Translations under genes and position numbers: made by a program | Part shown: in pieces, positions 9,492 through 17,767 of the stretch | Numbering within the stretch: position 1 is the first letter of the stretch | Layout of the letters: each line of letters opens with the position of its first letter | Source of the DNA: Candidatus Gastranaerophilales bacterium | GTDB taxonomy: Bacteria; Cyanobacteriota; Vampirovibrionia; Gastranaerophilales; Gastranaerophilaceae | Length of the DNA: 57,948 nt | Reading direction: 5' to 3' | Assembly (NCBI GenBank): GCA_944324405.1 | Contig: CALUWF010000008.1 | Coordinates: 1 to 57,948, forward strand | Notes under the pieces: model-generated | Seen by the model: only the letters and a program-made list of their open reading frames with translations | Database searches by the model: none | What the model was told of the DNA's origin: nothing

Positions 9492-10412
9492 GTGGATTTT
9501 AGCAGCTTTTACAGTTTTATATTCTCTCAATTTAATGAATTGCTAAAATCGCTGAGCATGGTTAAGCCGAGCATAAATATCATTGAAATAGTGGTTCTTG
9601 TGTTTATTTTGTGGTATTTTTACCGCAAATACATAAGGGGCACCCAGAGCGAAAACCTTGTTCGCGGCATATTTGTACTTATTTTCATGTGGATTTTTTC
9701 CGAACTTTTAATAAAAATAAATCTGCAAATTTTCGGCATGTTCATAAAAACCCTTGTAAGCATTGTAATTTTCGGGCTAATTGTAATATTCCAGCCCGAA
9801 TTAAGGCGATTTTTAGGCTACATCGGGCAGAGCAACTTTTTTGAAAACGTGATTTTAAACCGCAAACACTTTAACTCCAAAAAGCCTAAAATCGATGTTG
9901 TAAAGGAGCTTATTGAAACAATTAAATATTTATCAAAGTCAAAAACAGGCGGTTTAATTGTACTTCAGCGCCCTAATTCACCCATAAATCACTCTGATGT
10001 CGGCACAAAATTAAACGCTGATGTATCGCAGGAACTTTTGCTTACCATTTTTTATCCCTCAACCCCGCTTCATGACGGCGCGGTTATTTTAGAAGGGGAG
10101 AAAATATTATATGCGGGCGTGCTTTTGCCTTTGACGGAGGATCCTAAATTAAGCTGGAGATACGGAACACGCCACAGGGCGGCAATCGGCATAACCGAAA
10201 CATCCGACTGTGCCTGCATTGTGGTATCGGAAGAAACAGGCGACGTTTCAATTGCAATTGACGGCGAACTTAAAAAATACGAAGATTTAGGCAAATTAAA
10301 GACAGACTTATCGAGGATTTTGGGCTATGAAGCGGAAAATGAAGAGCCTAAAACCACAATTTTTAACCTTGATAAATTTTTGTCAAACAACAAACTCTCG
10401 GATAAAAATTGA
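9492..10412 (+). CDS. cdaA: Diadenylate cyclase, CdaA type (306 aa)
   Basis: Makes cyclic di-AMP from two ATP at the inner membrane. Three N-terminal transmembrane helices (about residues 30-47, 57-75 and 83-101) precede a DisA_N/DAC domain with the catalytic motifs DGA (195-197) and GTRHRAA (225-231). The GTG start is 11 nt after lysA and follows AAGGGA. The usual partner cdaR is not next to it in this window. The C-terminal 30 residues are acidic and variable. Signalling outputs (potassium and osmolyte transport in other phyla) cannot be seen here. Confidence 0.93.
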   Translation: MDFSSFYSFIFSQFNELLKSLSMVKPSINIIEIVVLVFILWYFYRKYIRGTQSENLVRGIFVLIFMWIFSELLIKINLQIFGMFIKTLVSIVIFGLIVIFQPELRRFLGYIGQSNFFENVILNRKHFNSKKPKIDVVKELIETIKYLSKSKTGGLIVLQRPNSPINHSDVGTKLNADVSQELLLTIFYPSTPLHDGAVILEGEKILYAGVLLPLTEDPKLSWRYGTRHRAAIGITETSDCACIVVSEETGDVSIAIDGELKKYEDLGKLKTDLSRILGYEAENEEPKTTIFNLDKFLSNNKLSDKN

Positions 10413-10446
10413 TTTTTCGGCTACCCTTTTTGTCTAATGAACTCGG

Positions 10447-10475
10447 ATATGCTTTTATTTATCATAAAAGCATAT
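10447..10475 (+). promoter_or_regulatory. Perfect 12-bp hairpin covering the start codon of the next ORF
   Basis: Arms 10447-10458 and 10464-10475 are fully complementary with a 5-nt loop. The last two bases of the right arm are the A and T of the ATG at 10474. No U-run follows, so it is not a standard terminator. It could be a translational switch or a protein-binding palindrome. Confidence 0.6.
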
Positions 10476-10686
10476 GGAACAGTTTATCGCGCGAAAAGAA
10501 GCACAAAACACTCGAAAAAAAGCCAAGGAGTGTCTTTTTCACTATCTTGGCGAATTAAGGCTGCATTTTAATCTTGAAGACAAAGACATCATAAATATTT
10601 TAAAAAATTCTTACTTTGAATTAACGCGCGAAAGTCTTGTTAAAAGGTGGATGTGTGTGATAAAATCATTTTTGCACCATAAATGA
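10474..10686 (+). CDS. Orphan small basic protein (70 aa)
   Basis: I do not recognise this protein. It is helical by composition, with a basic first third (repeated Lys/Arg between residues 7 and 19) and a middle segment, ELRLHFNLEDKDIINIL, that could form an amphipathic helix pair. No signal peptide or membrane segment. No clear ribosome binding site precedes the ATG, which sits inside a perfect hairpin. It ends 10 nt before the metallo-hydrolase gene and 61 nt after cdaA, so it is probably co-transcribed. The open frame and its spacing make it a plausible gene, but it could also be spurious. Confidence 0.55.
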   Translation: MEQFIARKEAQNTRKKAKECLFHYLGELRLHFNLEDKDIINILKNSYFELTRESLVKRWMCVIKSFLHHK

Positions 10687-10696
10687 AAGACAAAAA

Positions 10697-11335
10697 ATGA
10701 TTATAAAAAAACTTCCCTTAGGCCCGATTGAGGCAAATACATATATAATTTTTGACGAAAATTCAAAAGAAGCAGTTGTTATCGAAGCTTCGGGCGATGC
10801 GCAAAAAATAAAAAATGAACTTGATAATCTTGGCGCAAATTTAAAATATATTTTGCTCACCCACGGGCATTTCGACCATGTTTTTGCGCTAAACGAACTA
10901 AAAGAGCTCTGCCCCGATGTAAAGGCTTATTTAAATAAAGAAGATGAGAAGCTCCTTGAGCATATAGGCGTGCAGTGCGGGAATTTTGGCATAGCAGGAG
11001 TTGATGTGCCAAAAATTGATGAATTTATTGATGAAAATACAAAACTCAGCTTTGCGGGAAAAGAGATAAAACCCATACACACCCCCGGGCACACAAAAGG
11101 TTCTATGTGTTATTTAATTGAAGGCGAGCTTTTCTCGGGAGATACGCTGTTTTTTGAAGAAATAGGACGCTGCGACCTTCCGGGCGGAGATTTTAGCGAA
11201 ATTGAAAACAGCATAAGAAAAAAACTCTTTACACTTGATAAAAATATTGTTGTACACCCGGGGCACTCGCATGATACGACAATTGCCCATGAAATAAAGT
11301 ATAACGCATATTTTGGAGAAAATTCGAGGTATTAA
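10697..11335 (+). CDS. Metallo-beta-lactamase-fold hydrolase, glyoxalase II/YcbL-like (212 aa)
   Basis: Cytoplasmic hydrolase with the metal-binding signature HGHFDH (H56, H58, D60, H61), a third-site histidine in HTPGHT (near 131), the bridging aspartate in FSGDTLF (near 152) and a late histidine in VHPGHSHDT. It is close to the short GloB-like/YcbL group that lacks the C-terminal glutathione-binding domain of classical glyoxalase II, so the thioester substrate is uncertain. The stop codon is directly followed by the cdd start codon, indicating an operon. Confidence 0.88.
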   Translation: MIIKKLPLGPIEANTYIIFDENSKEAVVIEASGDAQKIKNELDNLGANLKYILLTHGHFDHVFALNELKELCPDVKAYLNKEDEKLLEHIGVQCGNFGIAGVDVPKIDEFIDENTKLSFAGKEIKPIHTPGHTKGSMCYLIEGELFSGDTLFFEEIGRCDLPGGDFSEIENSIRKKLFTLDKNIVVHPGHSHDTTIAHEIKYNAYFGENSRY

Positions 11336-11755
11336 ATGCAGATAAACTACGATGAACTTTTAGACAAAGCAAAGGAAGTAAGCAAGAATTCATACTCGCC
11401 CTATTCAAAATTTAAAGTAGGCGCCGCGGTTATCTATGAAAGCGGAAATGTTTATTTAGGCGTTAATGTTGAAAATGTCAGCTACGGAATAACGCTTTGC
11501 GCCGAAAGATGTGCAATTTCAAGCGCCATTGCGGCGGGAGAAAAAACAAAAATCGCAGCAATTGCCGTTTATTCGCCTAATCAGAAAAACTGCCTCCCCT
11601 GCGGGGCTTGCAGACAGTGGCTTGCAGAGTTTGCGCCCGATAACACTCATGACCTCAAAATCGTGCTTGAAGGCTGCAAGGGCGAGAGTGTTGCCTGGGG
11701 TCTGGATGAAATTTTCCCAGACAGCTTTAAATTTACAAACTGTGAAATAGACTGA
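11336..11755 (+). CDS. cdd: Cytidine deaminase (139 aa)
   Basis: Deaminates cytidine and deoxycytidine to the uridine forms (pyrimidine salvage). The zinc ligands are C55, C89 and C92, and E57 is the proton shuttle, in the motifs CAER and PCGAC. The length is that of the small tetrameric enzymes. It is last in the lysA-cdaA group and ends before a strong bidirectional terminator. It offers a salvage route feeding the same uridylate pool as the complete de novo operon at 20-29 kb. Confidence 0.95.
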   Translation: MQINYDELLDKAKEVSKNSYSPYSKFKVGAAVIYESGNVYLGVNVENVSYGITLCAERCAISSAIAAGEKTKIAAIAVYSPNQKNCLPCGACRQWLAEFAPDNTHDLKIVLEGCKGESVAWGLDEIFPDSFKFTNCEID

Positions 11756-11776
11756 GCTGCAAAATAATTTATACAA

Positions 11777-11806
11777 AAACGCCGCAATTTTACCCTTGCG
11801 GCGTTT
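11777..11806. terminator. Bidirectional terminator between cdd and the flagellar genes
   Basis: An 11-bp perfect stem (AAACGCCGCAA/TTGCGGCGTTT) with an 8-nt loop, A-rich on one side and T-rich on the other. It sits between convergent genes. Confidence 0.85.
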
Positions 11807-11824
11807 ATAAAGTCTGTAAGTATA

Positions 11825-12658
11825 TTAATCAAGCAGCTGCAGTGCGTTTTGAAGAAGCTGTTTATAGCTTGAGATAAGCTTGTTTGAAAGCTCCATCTGC
11901 ATTTGCGCTTCTTTGTAGTATGTTGCATTTGCTTTAAAGTCAATGTTTGAAAGTTCAATCATACCGCTTGTTATCTCGGCTTTTCCGACAACGGGTCTGC
12001 CCGACTCCGCCGTTTCAACAAAATATCCGTCTTGATATTGATAGAGTTCCTGCGGGTTGTGAAAATTCATCACGGCAATTTTATACAAAGGGGTTGCCTC
12101 CTTGCCGCCGTTTGTTTTCCCGTATAAAATACCGTCGCCCTTTATTTCATACTCGTCATATTTGCCTAAAAATTTACCGTTATCAGGGTCAATCCAGAGT
12201 TTAATCTCGGTTGTAGGCACGCTCAAAGCTCCGCCATGTGCGGTTGTTTCGTCAAATTCCGCACTTGTAAGCGAACGGGTGCCTGACATTATCTCGCCTC
12301 TGTCATTTAAAATGTATCCCTGGACTTTTGAGCCGTCAGAGGCTTTATACACCCCTTCGGAATCAAATTTAAATTCACCGAGCCGCGTATAGGCTATTCT
12401 GCCTTCGTCATTACGTACAACAAAAAAGCCGTTGCCTTCCAAAAATACGTTTTCGGTCGATGTGCCGGGAATTGCCTTGCCCTGTCCGGTGTTTTTTAAA
12501 TAACCGTCGAGCTGTACCGCATCCAAAAATGTTTTAAAGGTAACCATATTTTCGCGATACCCCGGTGTATACATATTAACCATATTTTCAGACACCGCAT
12601 CCATCCAGTTTCTTGTTGCAGCCTGAATATTTACGGCATTAACATACGCGTCTTTCAT
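11825..12658 (-). CDS. Flagellar hook-basal body protein, FlgE/FlgF/FlgG family (277 aa)
   Basis: Axial component of the flagellar rod or hook. The N-terminal region (AATRNWMDAVSENMVNMYTPGYREN) is a variant of the rod-protein helix with its NNxAN-type turn. The segments FLEGNGFFVV and YTRLGEF are typical of the D1 domain, and the C-terminal helix ends in the coiled segment MELSNKLISSYKQLLQNAL. The length is closer to FlgF/FlgG (about 260) than to FlgE (over 400). The ATG overlaps the stop of the fliK-like gene by 4 nt, so it is the last of a fliJ-fliK-like-rod operon. Which rod or hook subunit it is cannot be decided from sequence alone. Confidence 0.85.
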   Translation of the reverse strand: MKDAYVNAVNIQAATRNWMDAVSENMVNMYTPGYRENMVTFKTFLDAVQLDGYLKNTGQGKAIPGTSTENVFLEGNGFFVVRNDEGRIAYTRLGEFKFDSEGVYKASDGSKVQGYILNDRGEIMSGTRSLTSAEFDETTAHGGALSVPTTEIKLWIDPDNGKFLGKYDEYEIKGDGILYGKTNGGKEATPLYKIAVMNFHNPQELYQYQDGYFVETAESGRPVVGKAEITSGMIELSNIDFKANATYYKEAQMQMELSNKLISSYKQLLQNALQLLD

Positions 12659-13281
12659 TGGTTATTCTCCTTTTTGCTTTTGCGGCTTTGTTCTCTTTGC
12701 CTGTAGCTTATGTTCGAATAGGAAATATTTTGTTCGTCAAATCTCTGCCTTAAATATGGAATATTGTTTTTCAAATACTCTTCTACGGCTTTATCGCCCG
12801 GAATAAAATGTGCGTTAATTTTCCCTTTATCATCGAGTTTTAAAATAACGGTGACATTGTTGTCAAAATCCATTCTTATGGGCTTTTTTGTTTCAAATGA
12901 AGTTTTCAGCATATCAAGAAGGCTTTTTGAAACTTCAATTCCGTTTTGATTTTTTGTTGAAATTTTAAGTTCTTCGCCCTCGCTTTGATAGTTTACAAGG
13001 CCGTTCTGATTGAGCATATTCAAAAAGAACATAGCGTCCTCTTGGCCTATTTTTATACTTTCAATGTCATATTGTGCGGCAAAATCGAGGTCTAAAAAGA
13101 GTTTGTTTATTTCTTCATCTTTATTTAACACTTTATCTTTTGAAAAAGATGAAAGAAGTCTGTCAAATTCGCCCTTAAAAAGTCTGCCTGCGCTTTTTTT
13201 GCTGTATGCGCTCTCAAATTGCGCGGCATTTTGCACAGAGTCAATATTTTGTTCATTTTTTATACTGTTTTCAACCATCAT
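12655..13281 (-). CDS. FliK-like flagellar hook-length control protein (208 aa, tentative)
   Basis: The middle and C-terminal parts resemble the FliK C-terminal domain: a short beta-rich segment with VILKLDDKGKINAHFIP, then the helix YLKNNIPYLRQRFDEQNI and a final strand. FliK proteins measure hook length and switch export specificity. At 208 aa it is short for FliK, whose N-terminal ruler region is normally long and disordered; here only about 100 variable residues precede the domain. Position between fliJ and a rod/hook gene supports the call. It overlaps fliJ by 11 nt. A basic, Lys-rich tail ends the protein. Confidence 0.6.
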   Translation of the reverse strand: MMVENSIKNEQNIDSVQNAAQFESAYSKKSAGRLFKGEFDRLLSSFSKDKVLNKDEEINKLFLDLDFAAQYDIESIKIGQEDAMFFLNMLNQNGLVNYQSEGEELKISTKNQNGIEVSKSLLDMLKTSFETKKPIRMDFDNNVTVILKLDDKGKINAHFIPGDKAVEEYLKNNIPYLRQRFDEQNISYSNISYRQREQSRKSKKENNQ

Positions 13282-13744
13282 TTTTTAACTGTTCCGCCAA
13301 TTCTTCTTCTTGTTTTTCGCGTGTTTTTGCAAAGTGCTTCTGAGCGCCGATTTCATTTAACTGTTTCAGCTCAAGCGCTTTTTGTTCCTGTAAATACTCT
13401 TCGCGCTTGTGCTCTTTGTGTTTTTCAAGTACATTTACCTCTTTTTCGCGCTCTCTTAATTTTTCTTTTTCTTCTTCAAGCTTTTTTAGTGCTTCGCGCC
13501 GCTGCTCTTCAAGGCTTTCCCCTATTTCATAAAGATGCTTTAAAAATTTATCAAAGCCATCGTACATCATAGGGTCTGACTTTCGCATATTTATCCTTGT
13601 ATCTTGGATATCTTTATTGTTTTTGATAATTAAAAGCTCTATCCTGTCAACTTCACTCTGTGCTTTAATTACTTCCTGAAGCTGCTCTTCTTTCTTTTTT
13701 ATTCTAATTTCAAGGAACTTTTGCAGTCTGTAGCGAAAAGGCAT
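13271..13744 (-). CDS. fliJ: Flagellar export chaperone FliJ (157 aa)
   Basis: Almost entirely helical coiled coil rich in Glu, Lys and Arg. It begins with FRYRLQKFLEIR, the usual FliJ opening (F-x-Y-x-L-x2-L-L-x-I-R). FliJ sits in the export gate ATPase ring and escorts late-export chaperones. The length fits the family (about 145-160 aa). It is the first gene of the minus-strand flagellar operon and is preceded by an exact sigma-28-type promoter. Confidence 0.8.
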   Translation of the reverse strand: MPFRYRLQKFLEIRIKKKEEQLQEVIKAQSEVDRIELLIIKNNKDIQDTRINMRKSDPMMYDGFDKFLKHLYEIGESLEEQRREALKKLEEEKEKLREREKEVNVLEKHKEHKREEYLQEQKALELKQLNEIGAQKHFAKTREKQEEELAEQLKNDG

Positions 13745-13780
13745 TTTGTACTCTTACAAGATATACTTACACACAAAATC

Positions 13781-13807
13781 TTATCGGCAACTTTTATAAA
13801 ATATTTA
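13781..13807 (-). promoter_or_regulatory. Sigma-28 (FliA)-type promoter of fliJ
   Basis: On the minus strand TAAA (13804-13807), a 15-bp spacer and GCCGATAA (13781-13788), which is an exact match to the TAAA-N15-GCCGATAA consensus. The start codon is about 37 nt downstream of the -10. Confidence 0.8.
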
Positions 13808-13866
13808 ATGACTCAGGGGGAAAAGTCAAAAAATTCATACAAATATATGATTTTAAGCCAAAAAAA

Positions 13867-14784
13867 ATGGCTGATAATTTAATTACTATGACAAGGGATA
13901 TAAGAAGGTTTTTACTCTGCTTAATTTTTATGTTCATATTTTTGCCTGCTTCATTTGCTTATGAGCGCATAGGCATTGTTTCAGATGCAATCTTGACCCA
14001 GATTAACCCCTATAATGCTTATTTTAAAACGCCTGAATTCTTTTTGCAGGATGTAAGAACACACCTTGTAAAATCAGGAATATCGGTAGTGAGCGTAAGT
14101 ACCGCTCAAAGACTTCTGAGCGATATGGGCGTTAATCAATACGATATTGAAACTCTCGGATCTTTAAAAGACGGCTATGACCTTGATTATGCGCTTTTGA
14201 AAAAAATCTGCCGGGCAATAGGGGTAAGAAAACTTATCGTCATGACAAGCTCTGTTGATATTCAAAGAGATTTTTTGAAAAATACCCTCTGGAATGTTGC
14301 AAATGTACAGGGTATGGACGTTGTAAATCCGACACACAGAGTAAGCGTTTATGTCGCTTTTGTCGATGTACAGCATGAAATTGTCCTGTGGGAACAGATT
14401 TACGCTAAAAATATAAGAAATAACAAATTTAAAAACCTCGATACGACAATAAGCGGAAATTATGAAGGAATGCTCAGATTAAAAGAGTATTCAAAATACA
14501 TAAGCCCCGAAATTTCAAAACAGGTAAGAATGAGGCTTATAGACCCCTCTTATACAACTCCGCCCGTTGAGATTAACAGAGGAAACGTTGTTAAATACTT
14601 TAAAGATATGAAAAACGTAGGCTCTAAAAAACGCCTGACAGACATTAACGAAGAAAAATGGGACAGCGAAAAGCTCAAAGAAGACACAAAAGAAAATATT
14701 CAGGATAAAAAACAAAGATTTTTAAACTGGGTAGACGGCGTAAAGGAAAACATAGGAAGCAAATTTAAACATGAAAACCTCTAA
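13867..14784 (+). CDS. Exported protein of unknown function in the motility cluster (305 aa)
   Basis: I do not recognise the family. A basic stretch and hydrophobic core (residues 11-31, ending ASFA-Y) look like a Sec signal peptide, so it is probably periplasmic or envelope-associated. The mature part is mixed alpha/beta with RKLIVMTSSVDIQRDF and HRVSVYVAFVDVQHEIVLWEQ, reminiscent of beta-alpha domains of periplasmic assembly proteins, but no catalytic motif is visible. The last 60 residues are charged and helical. It overlaps the motA gene by 14 nt, implying a role with the stator or flagellar envelope parts. No clear ribosome site distinguishes the ATG at 13867 from the one at 13888. Confidence 0.75.
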   Translation: MADNLITMTRDIRRFLLCLIFMFIFLPASFAYERIGIVSDAILTQINPYNAYFKTPEFFLQDVRTHLVKSGISVVSVSTAQRLLSDMGVNQYDIETLGSLKDGYDLDYALLKKICRAIGVRKLIVMTSSVDIQRDFLKNTLWNVANVQGMDVVNPTHRVSVYVAFVDVQHEIVLWEQIYAKNIRNNKFKNLDTTISGNYEGMLRLKEYSKYISPEISKQVRMRLIDPSYTTPPVEINRGNVVKYFKDMKNVGSKKRLTDINEEKWDSEKLKEDTKENIQDKKQRFLNWVDGVKENIGSKFKHENL

Positions 14785-15571
14785 ATACGGCTATCAAATG
14801 ATTTTAATATTAACCGCGGGAGTGTTGGCACTTTTTGCGCCTATTGTTTTAAAAACAAAATCTCTAAGCTTTATAATTGCTCCGCATGCGCTTTTGATAG
14901 TGCTTTTTGGTACCCTTTGCGCAATTTGCATAAGCTACTCTCCAAAAGAACTTTTTGGAGCACTTATCTCGCTTAAATCACTTTTTGTTTCAAGGGAAAG
15001 CAATCTTTCACGCTGTGCACAGGAAATTATAGAAATTGCAAAAATTACGCGTGCAAAAGGTTTTCTTGTTTTGGAAGAAATTTCGCAACAGATTGAAAAT
15101 CCTTTTTTAAAAAACGCGCTGGAATACCTTCATGAAGATTGTGACACAAGGACTCTTGAGGAAAATCTTAAAATAATGTGTTTTTATGAAAATAAAGAAG
15201 ATTTCAAAAATATTGAAATCTTTGAAGAAATGGGCGGCTATGCGCCGACTTTCGGCATTATAGGCGCCGTTATGGGGCTTATTCAAATAAGCGCTTCAAG
15301 TTCTGACCCTAAATCTCTCCTTGGGGGCATTGCAACTGCTTTTATTGCAACCGTTTACGGAGTTGCAAGTGCGAATATGTTTTTTCTGCCTGTTGCAAAA
15401 AAGCTCAAAAACAACCTTGAAATTAAACTGAGTGAGCAGGAAATAATCATATCAAGCGTAATAGATATCGCAAACAGGCAAAGTTCAATCATAATCAATG
15501 AAAAGCTGAACAGATTTCTTCACGCAAATAATTTTAAAGGAACTAACAAGGTAATTCCTTTTGCCGCATAA
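14771..15571 (+). CDS. motA: Flagellar stator protein MotA (266 aa)
   Basis: Inner-membrane ion channel subunit that drives flagellar rotation with MotB. Four hydrophobic segments: two at the N-terminus (about 7-24 and 33-52) and two after the cytoplasmic loop (about 150-170 and 180-205). The conserved MGGYAPTFGIIGAVMGLI stretch is the hallmark of transmembrane segment 3 of the MotA/TolQ/ExbB superfamily. The cytoplasmic loop carries the charged residues that meet the rotor. Directly followed by motB. Confidence 0.88.
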   Translation: MKTSKYGYQMILILTAGVLALFAPIVLKTKSLSFIIAPHALLIVLFGTLCAICISYSPKELFGALISLKSLFVSRESNLSRCAQEIIEIAKITRAKGFLVLEEISQQIENPFLKNALEYLHEDCDTRTLEENLKIMCFYENKEDFKNIEIFEEMGGYAPTFGIIGAVMGLIQISASSSDPKSLLGGIATAFIATVYGVASANMFFLPVAKKLKNNLEIKLSEQEIIISSVIDIANRQSSIIINEKLNRFLHANNFKGTNKVIPFAA

Positions 15572-15572
15572 G

Positions 15573-16283
15573 ATGAACAATTTATATGAAAAATACAAAA
15601 ATCTATATAACAATCGTCAAAAAGACGGCGATAAAAGCAGGCTCAACCGCTGGGTAATTTCTTATGCGGATTTTGTGACCGTTTTGCTTGCAATTTTTAT
15701 GGTTTTATGGCTCAGTTCAAGCTTTGATATTTCAGATACCGCACTTGCAAAGAAAATATCTCCGAAAGAAGAAATAAAAGAACAAACAGGCGAAAATCAT
15801 CTCCTTGACGGAGTTAAAAACCCTTCGGATTCAAAAGAAATTAAAATTATTGAATTTGAAAAAGAATTAAACGACTTAAAAATCGCCCTTAAGGACAACA
15901 CAAAAGCGCAGATAATTAAAAACGACACCGAAATTACAATCCGTCTTAGCGAAGGAGTGCTTTTTGATGAAGGTTCTGCTATAATAAAACCTGACTCGGT
16001 GCAAACGCTGAACAGTTTAATTGCACAGTTAAAGAAAAACAACAAGCAAATCAGAATAGAAGGGCACAGCGACAATCTGCCCGTAAAAGGCGGAAAATAT
16101 CCTTCAAACTGGGAATTATCAAGCGCAAGAGCAATAAGTATACTAAACTTTTTAATCTCGGGCGGCATTGAAAAAACAAGACTCAGCGCCATAGGATACG
16201 CTGATAATAAACCTGTTGAAACAAATGACACGCCGCAGGGCAGAGCAAAAAACAGACGGGTTGATATTGTAATTATAAATTAA
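15573..16283 (+). CDS. motB: Flagellar stator protein MotB with OmpA peptidoglycan-binding domain (236 aa)
   Basis: Anchors the stator to peptidoglycan and provides the proton-carrying aspartate. A short basic N-terminus leads into one transmembrane helix containing SYADF, whose D33 matches the essential MotB aspartate. The C-terminal OmpA-like domain (about residues 110-232) has GHSDN, NWELSSARA and the closing NRRVDI motif. The ATG at 15573 gives the usual N-terminus, but a TTG at 15561 has a better-placed AAGG; both are possible, and the latter would overlap motA by 11 nt. Confidence 0.88.
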   Translation: MNNLYEKYKNLYNNRQKDGDKSRLNRWVISYADFVTVLLAIFMVLWLSSSFDISDTALAKKISPKEEIKEQTGENHLLDGVKNPSDSKEIKIIEFEKELNDLKIALKDNTKAQIIKNDTEITIRLSEGVLFDEGSAIIKPDSVQTLNSLIAQLKKNNKQIRIEGHSDNLPVKGGKYPSNWELSSARAISILNFLISGGIEKTRLSAIGYADNKPVETNDTPQGRAKNRRVDIVIIN

Positions 16284-16297
16284 CGGAGTTTAAGAAT

Positions 16298-16924
16298 ATG
16301 TCAAAACCTTTACAGACAAAAGATGCAAAACCGAAGGAAGAAACAACAAGCCAGAAAAAACCTCTCGGTAATGTTAATACAAATGTTATGATTGTGGCAA
16401 ACACTGTTGTTACGATTGTTATTTTAGCTATTTTTATGATAATCATGTATTCACTTTTTGACACCATGATTACAAATAAAATCTCCGCATTTCACTCTCC
16501 CGACGAACAGATAGAAGAAACCGAACAAATAGAAGACGAGCGCGGAATACTTCTTGATTTGGGAGATTTTATCCTAAATCTTGCCGATATTAACCCCAGA
16601 AGATATTTAAAAGTAAACGTTGCTATGGAATTATCCAAAACACAAGATGAAATTGAAATGCTCAACACTCCGCAAAAGGCATCAGGCGGGCACGGTGCCG
16701 CTCCCGCTGACCCGATGGAATCAATTGCTGCGGAAATGGAACAATATAAACCCGCTATTCGCGATGCAATAATTTCTGTTATGTCCAATAAAACATCCGA
16801 CGAACTTTCAAGCGCAACGGGTAAAGAGCTTGCAAAAGAAGAAATAAAAGAGATGGTAAACACTGTATTTAACGGCCAAAGAGAAGTTATGAGGGTAAGC
16901 TTCGGACAATTTATCATCCAGTAG
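16298..16924 (+). CDS. fliL: Flagellar basal body-associated protein FliL (208 aa)
   Basis: Single-pass inner-membrane protein that surrounds the stator and supports torque. A basic, disordered N-terminus of about 28 residues precedes a transmembrane helix (about 29-52). The periplasmic domain shows the FliL pattern LGDFILNLAD near residue 88, RRYLKVNVAMEL, a late segment predicted as helix (EEIKEMVNTVFNG) and the closing VMRVSFGQFIIQ. An Ala/Gly/Pro-rich insert (GGHGAAPADP) sits in the middle. It lies between motB and fliN with 14 and 7 nt gaps. Confidence 0.85.
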   Translation: MSKPLQTKDAKPKEETTSQKKPLGNVNTNVMIVANTVVTIVILAIFMIIMYSLFDTMITNKISAFHSPDEQIEETEQIEDERGILLDLGDFILNLADINPRRYLKVNVAMELSKTQDEIEMLNTPQKASGGHGAAPADPMESIAAEMEQYKPAIRDAIISVMSNKTSDELSSATGKELAKEEIKEMVNTVFNGQREVMRVSFGQFIIQ

Positions 16925-16931
16925 GAATTTT

Positions 16932-17711
16932 ATGGAAGAAGAAAATAAAAACGAAGATATAGTAAACGGCGGACAAATTCCGCCCATATCCGAAACATCC
17001 GCTCCATCTGACGGGACGGATGAATTTGGTGAAAATTCTTCAGGCCAAATAAACCCTGAACAAATAACCGCCCAAGAACAGATACAAACAATCGAAGAAG
17101 AAATTATCGAAGAAATTGCACCCGCAGATAATGCACAAGTGCCAGAAAATGAAACACCTTCTGACTTTGGGCAAAAAACCGCGGAACAAATTGAACAGGA
17201 ATATACACCTGAAGAACAATCTCCAAACCCTGCTCTTTTTCAAGAGGCACAGGAAGAAAAATTTACAGCCCGAGAGCAAATAAAGGAAGAATTACCCCAA
17301 GAGCCGGAAATAGAAAATGAAAAAGGTTTTGAGCGCGTAATTGCGCCAAAAATTCCTAAACCACAGAGCAAAAATGCGGATTTAGAACTTATTACCGTGT
17401 CGCCTGTCGAATTTGTTTCTTTTGAAGATGAGGGCGAACATTTAAGCGATGACCCAAAGGCTAACCTTGATATTTTGCAGGATGTCAAAATGCGCATAAC
17501 CGTTGAGCTGGGGCGCGCAAGAAGCTCGGTCAAAAAAATTCTTGATTTGTCAAAAGGCTCAATAGTAGAGCTTAACAAGGTAGCCGGCGAACAGGTCGAA
17601 CTTTATGCAAACGGAAAATTTATTGCCTATGGCGAAGTTATTGTAATAGAAGATAAATTCGGACTTCGCGTCACAAATGTTTCTCATCAAAATTTACACA
17701 ATTTATCTTAA
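16932..17711 (+). CDS. fliN: Flagellar switch protein FliN with long acidic N-terminal extension (259 aa)
   Basis: C-ring subunit. The last 75 residues (about 184-259) form a SpoA/FliN domain: VKMRITVELGRA, VKKILDLSKGSIVELNK, and GEVIVIEDKFGLRVT. The first 170 residues are low-complexity and strongly acidic (Glu, Gln, Pro), several times longer than in textbook FliN proteins of about 100-140 aa. The extension could bind CheY-like partners or be a disordered spacer. It is the last gene of the motA-motB-fliL-fliN group and ends before a terminator. Confidence 0.88.
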   Translation: MEEENKNEDIVNGGQIPPISETSAPSDGTDEFGENSSGQINPEQITAQEQIQTIEEEIIEEIAPADNAQVPENETPSDFGQKTAEQIEQEYTPEEQSPNPALFQEAQEEKFTAREQIKEELPQEPEIENEKGFERVIAPKIPKPQSKNADLELITVSPVEFVSFEDEGEHLSDDPKANLDILQDVKMRITVELGRARSSVKKILDLSKGSIVELNKVAGEQVELYANGKFIAYGEVIVIEDKFGLRVTNVSHQNLHNLS

Positions 17712-17716
17712 AAATA

Positions 17717-17743
17717 ATGCCGCCTTCAAATTAAAGGCGGCAT
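17717..17743. terminator. Terminator hairpin between fliN and rubrerythrin
   Basis: A perfect 10-bp stem ATGCCGCCTT/AAGGCGGCAT with a 7-nt loop between two convergent genes. The flanking T- or A-runs are short. Confidence 0.7.
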
Positions 17744-17767
17744 AATAAGTTTAATTAGGGTGTTTGT

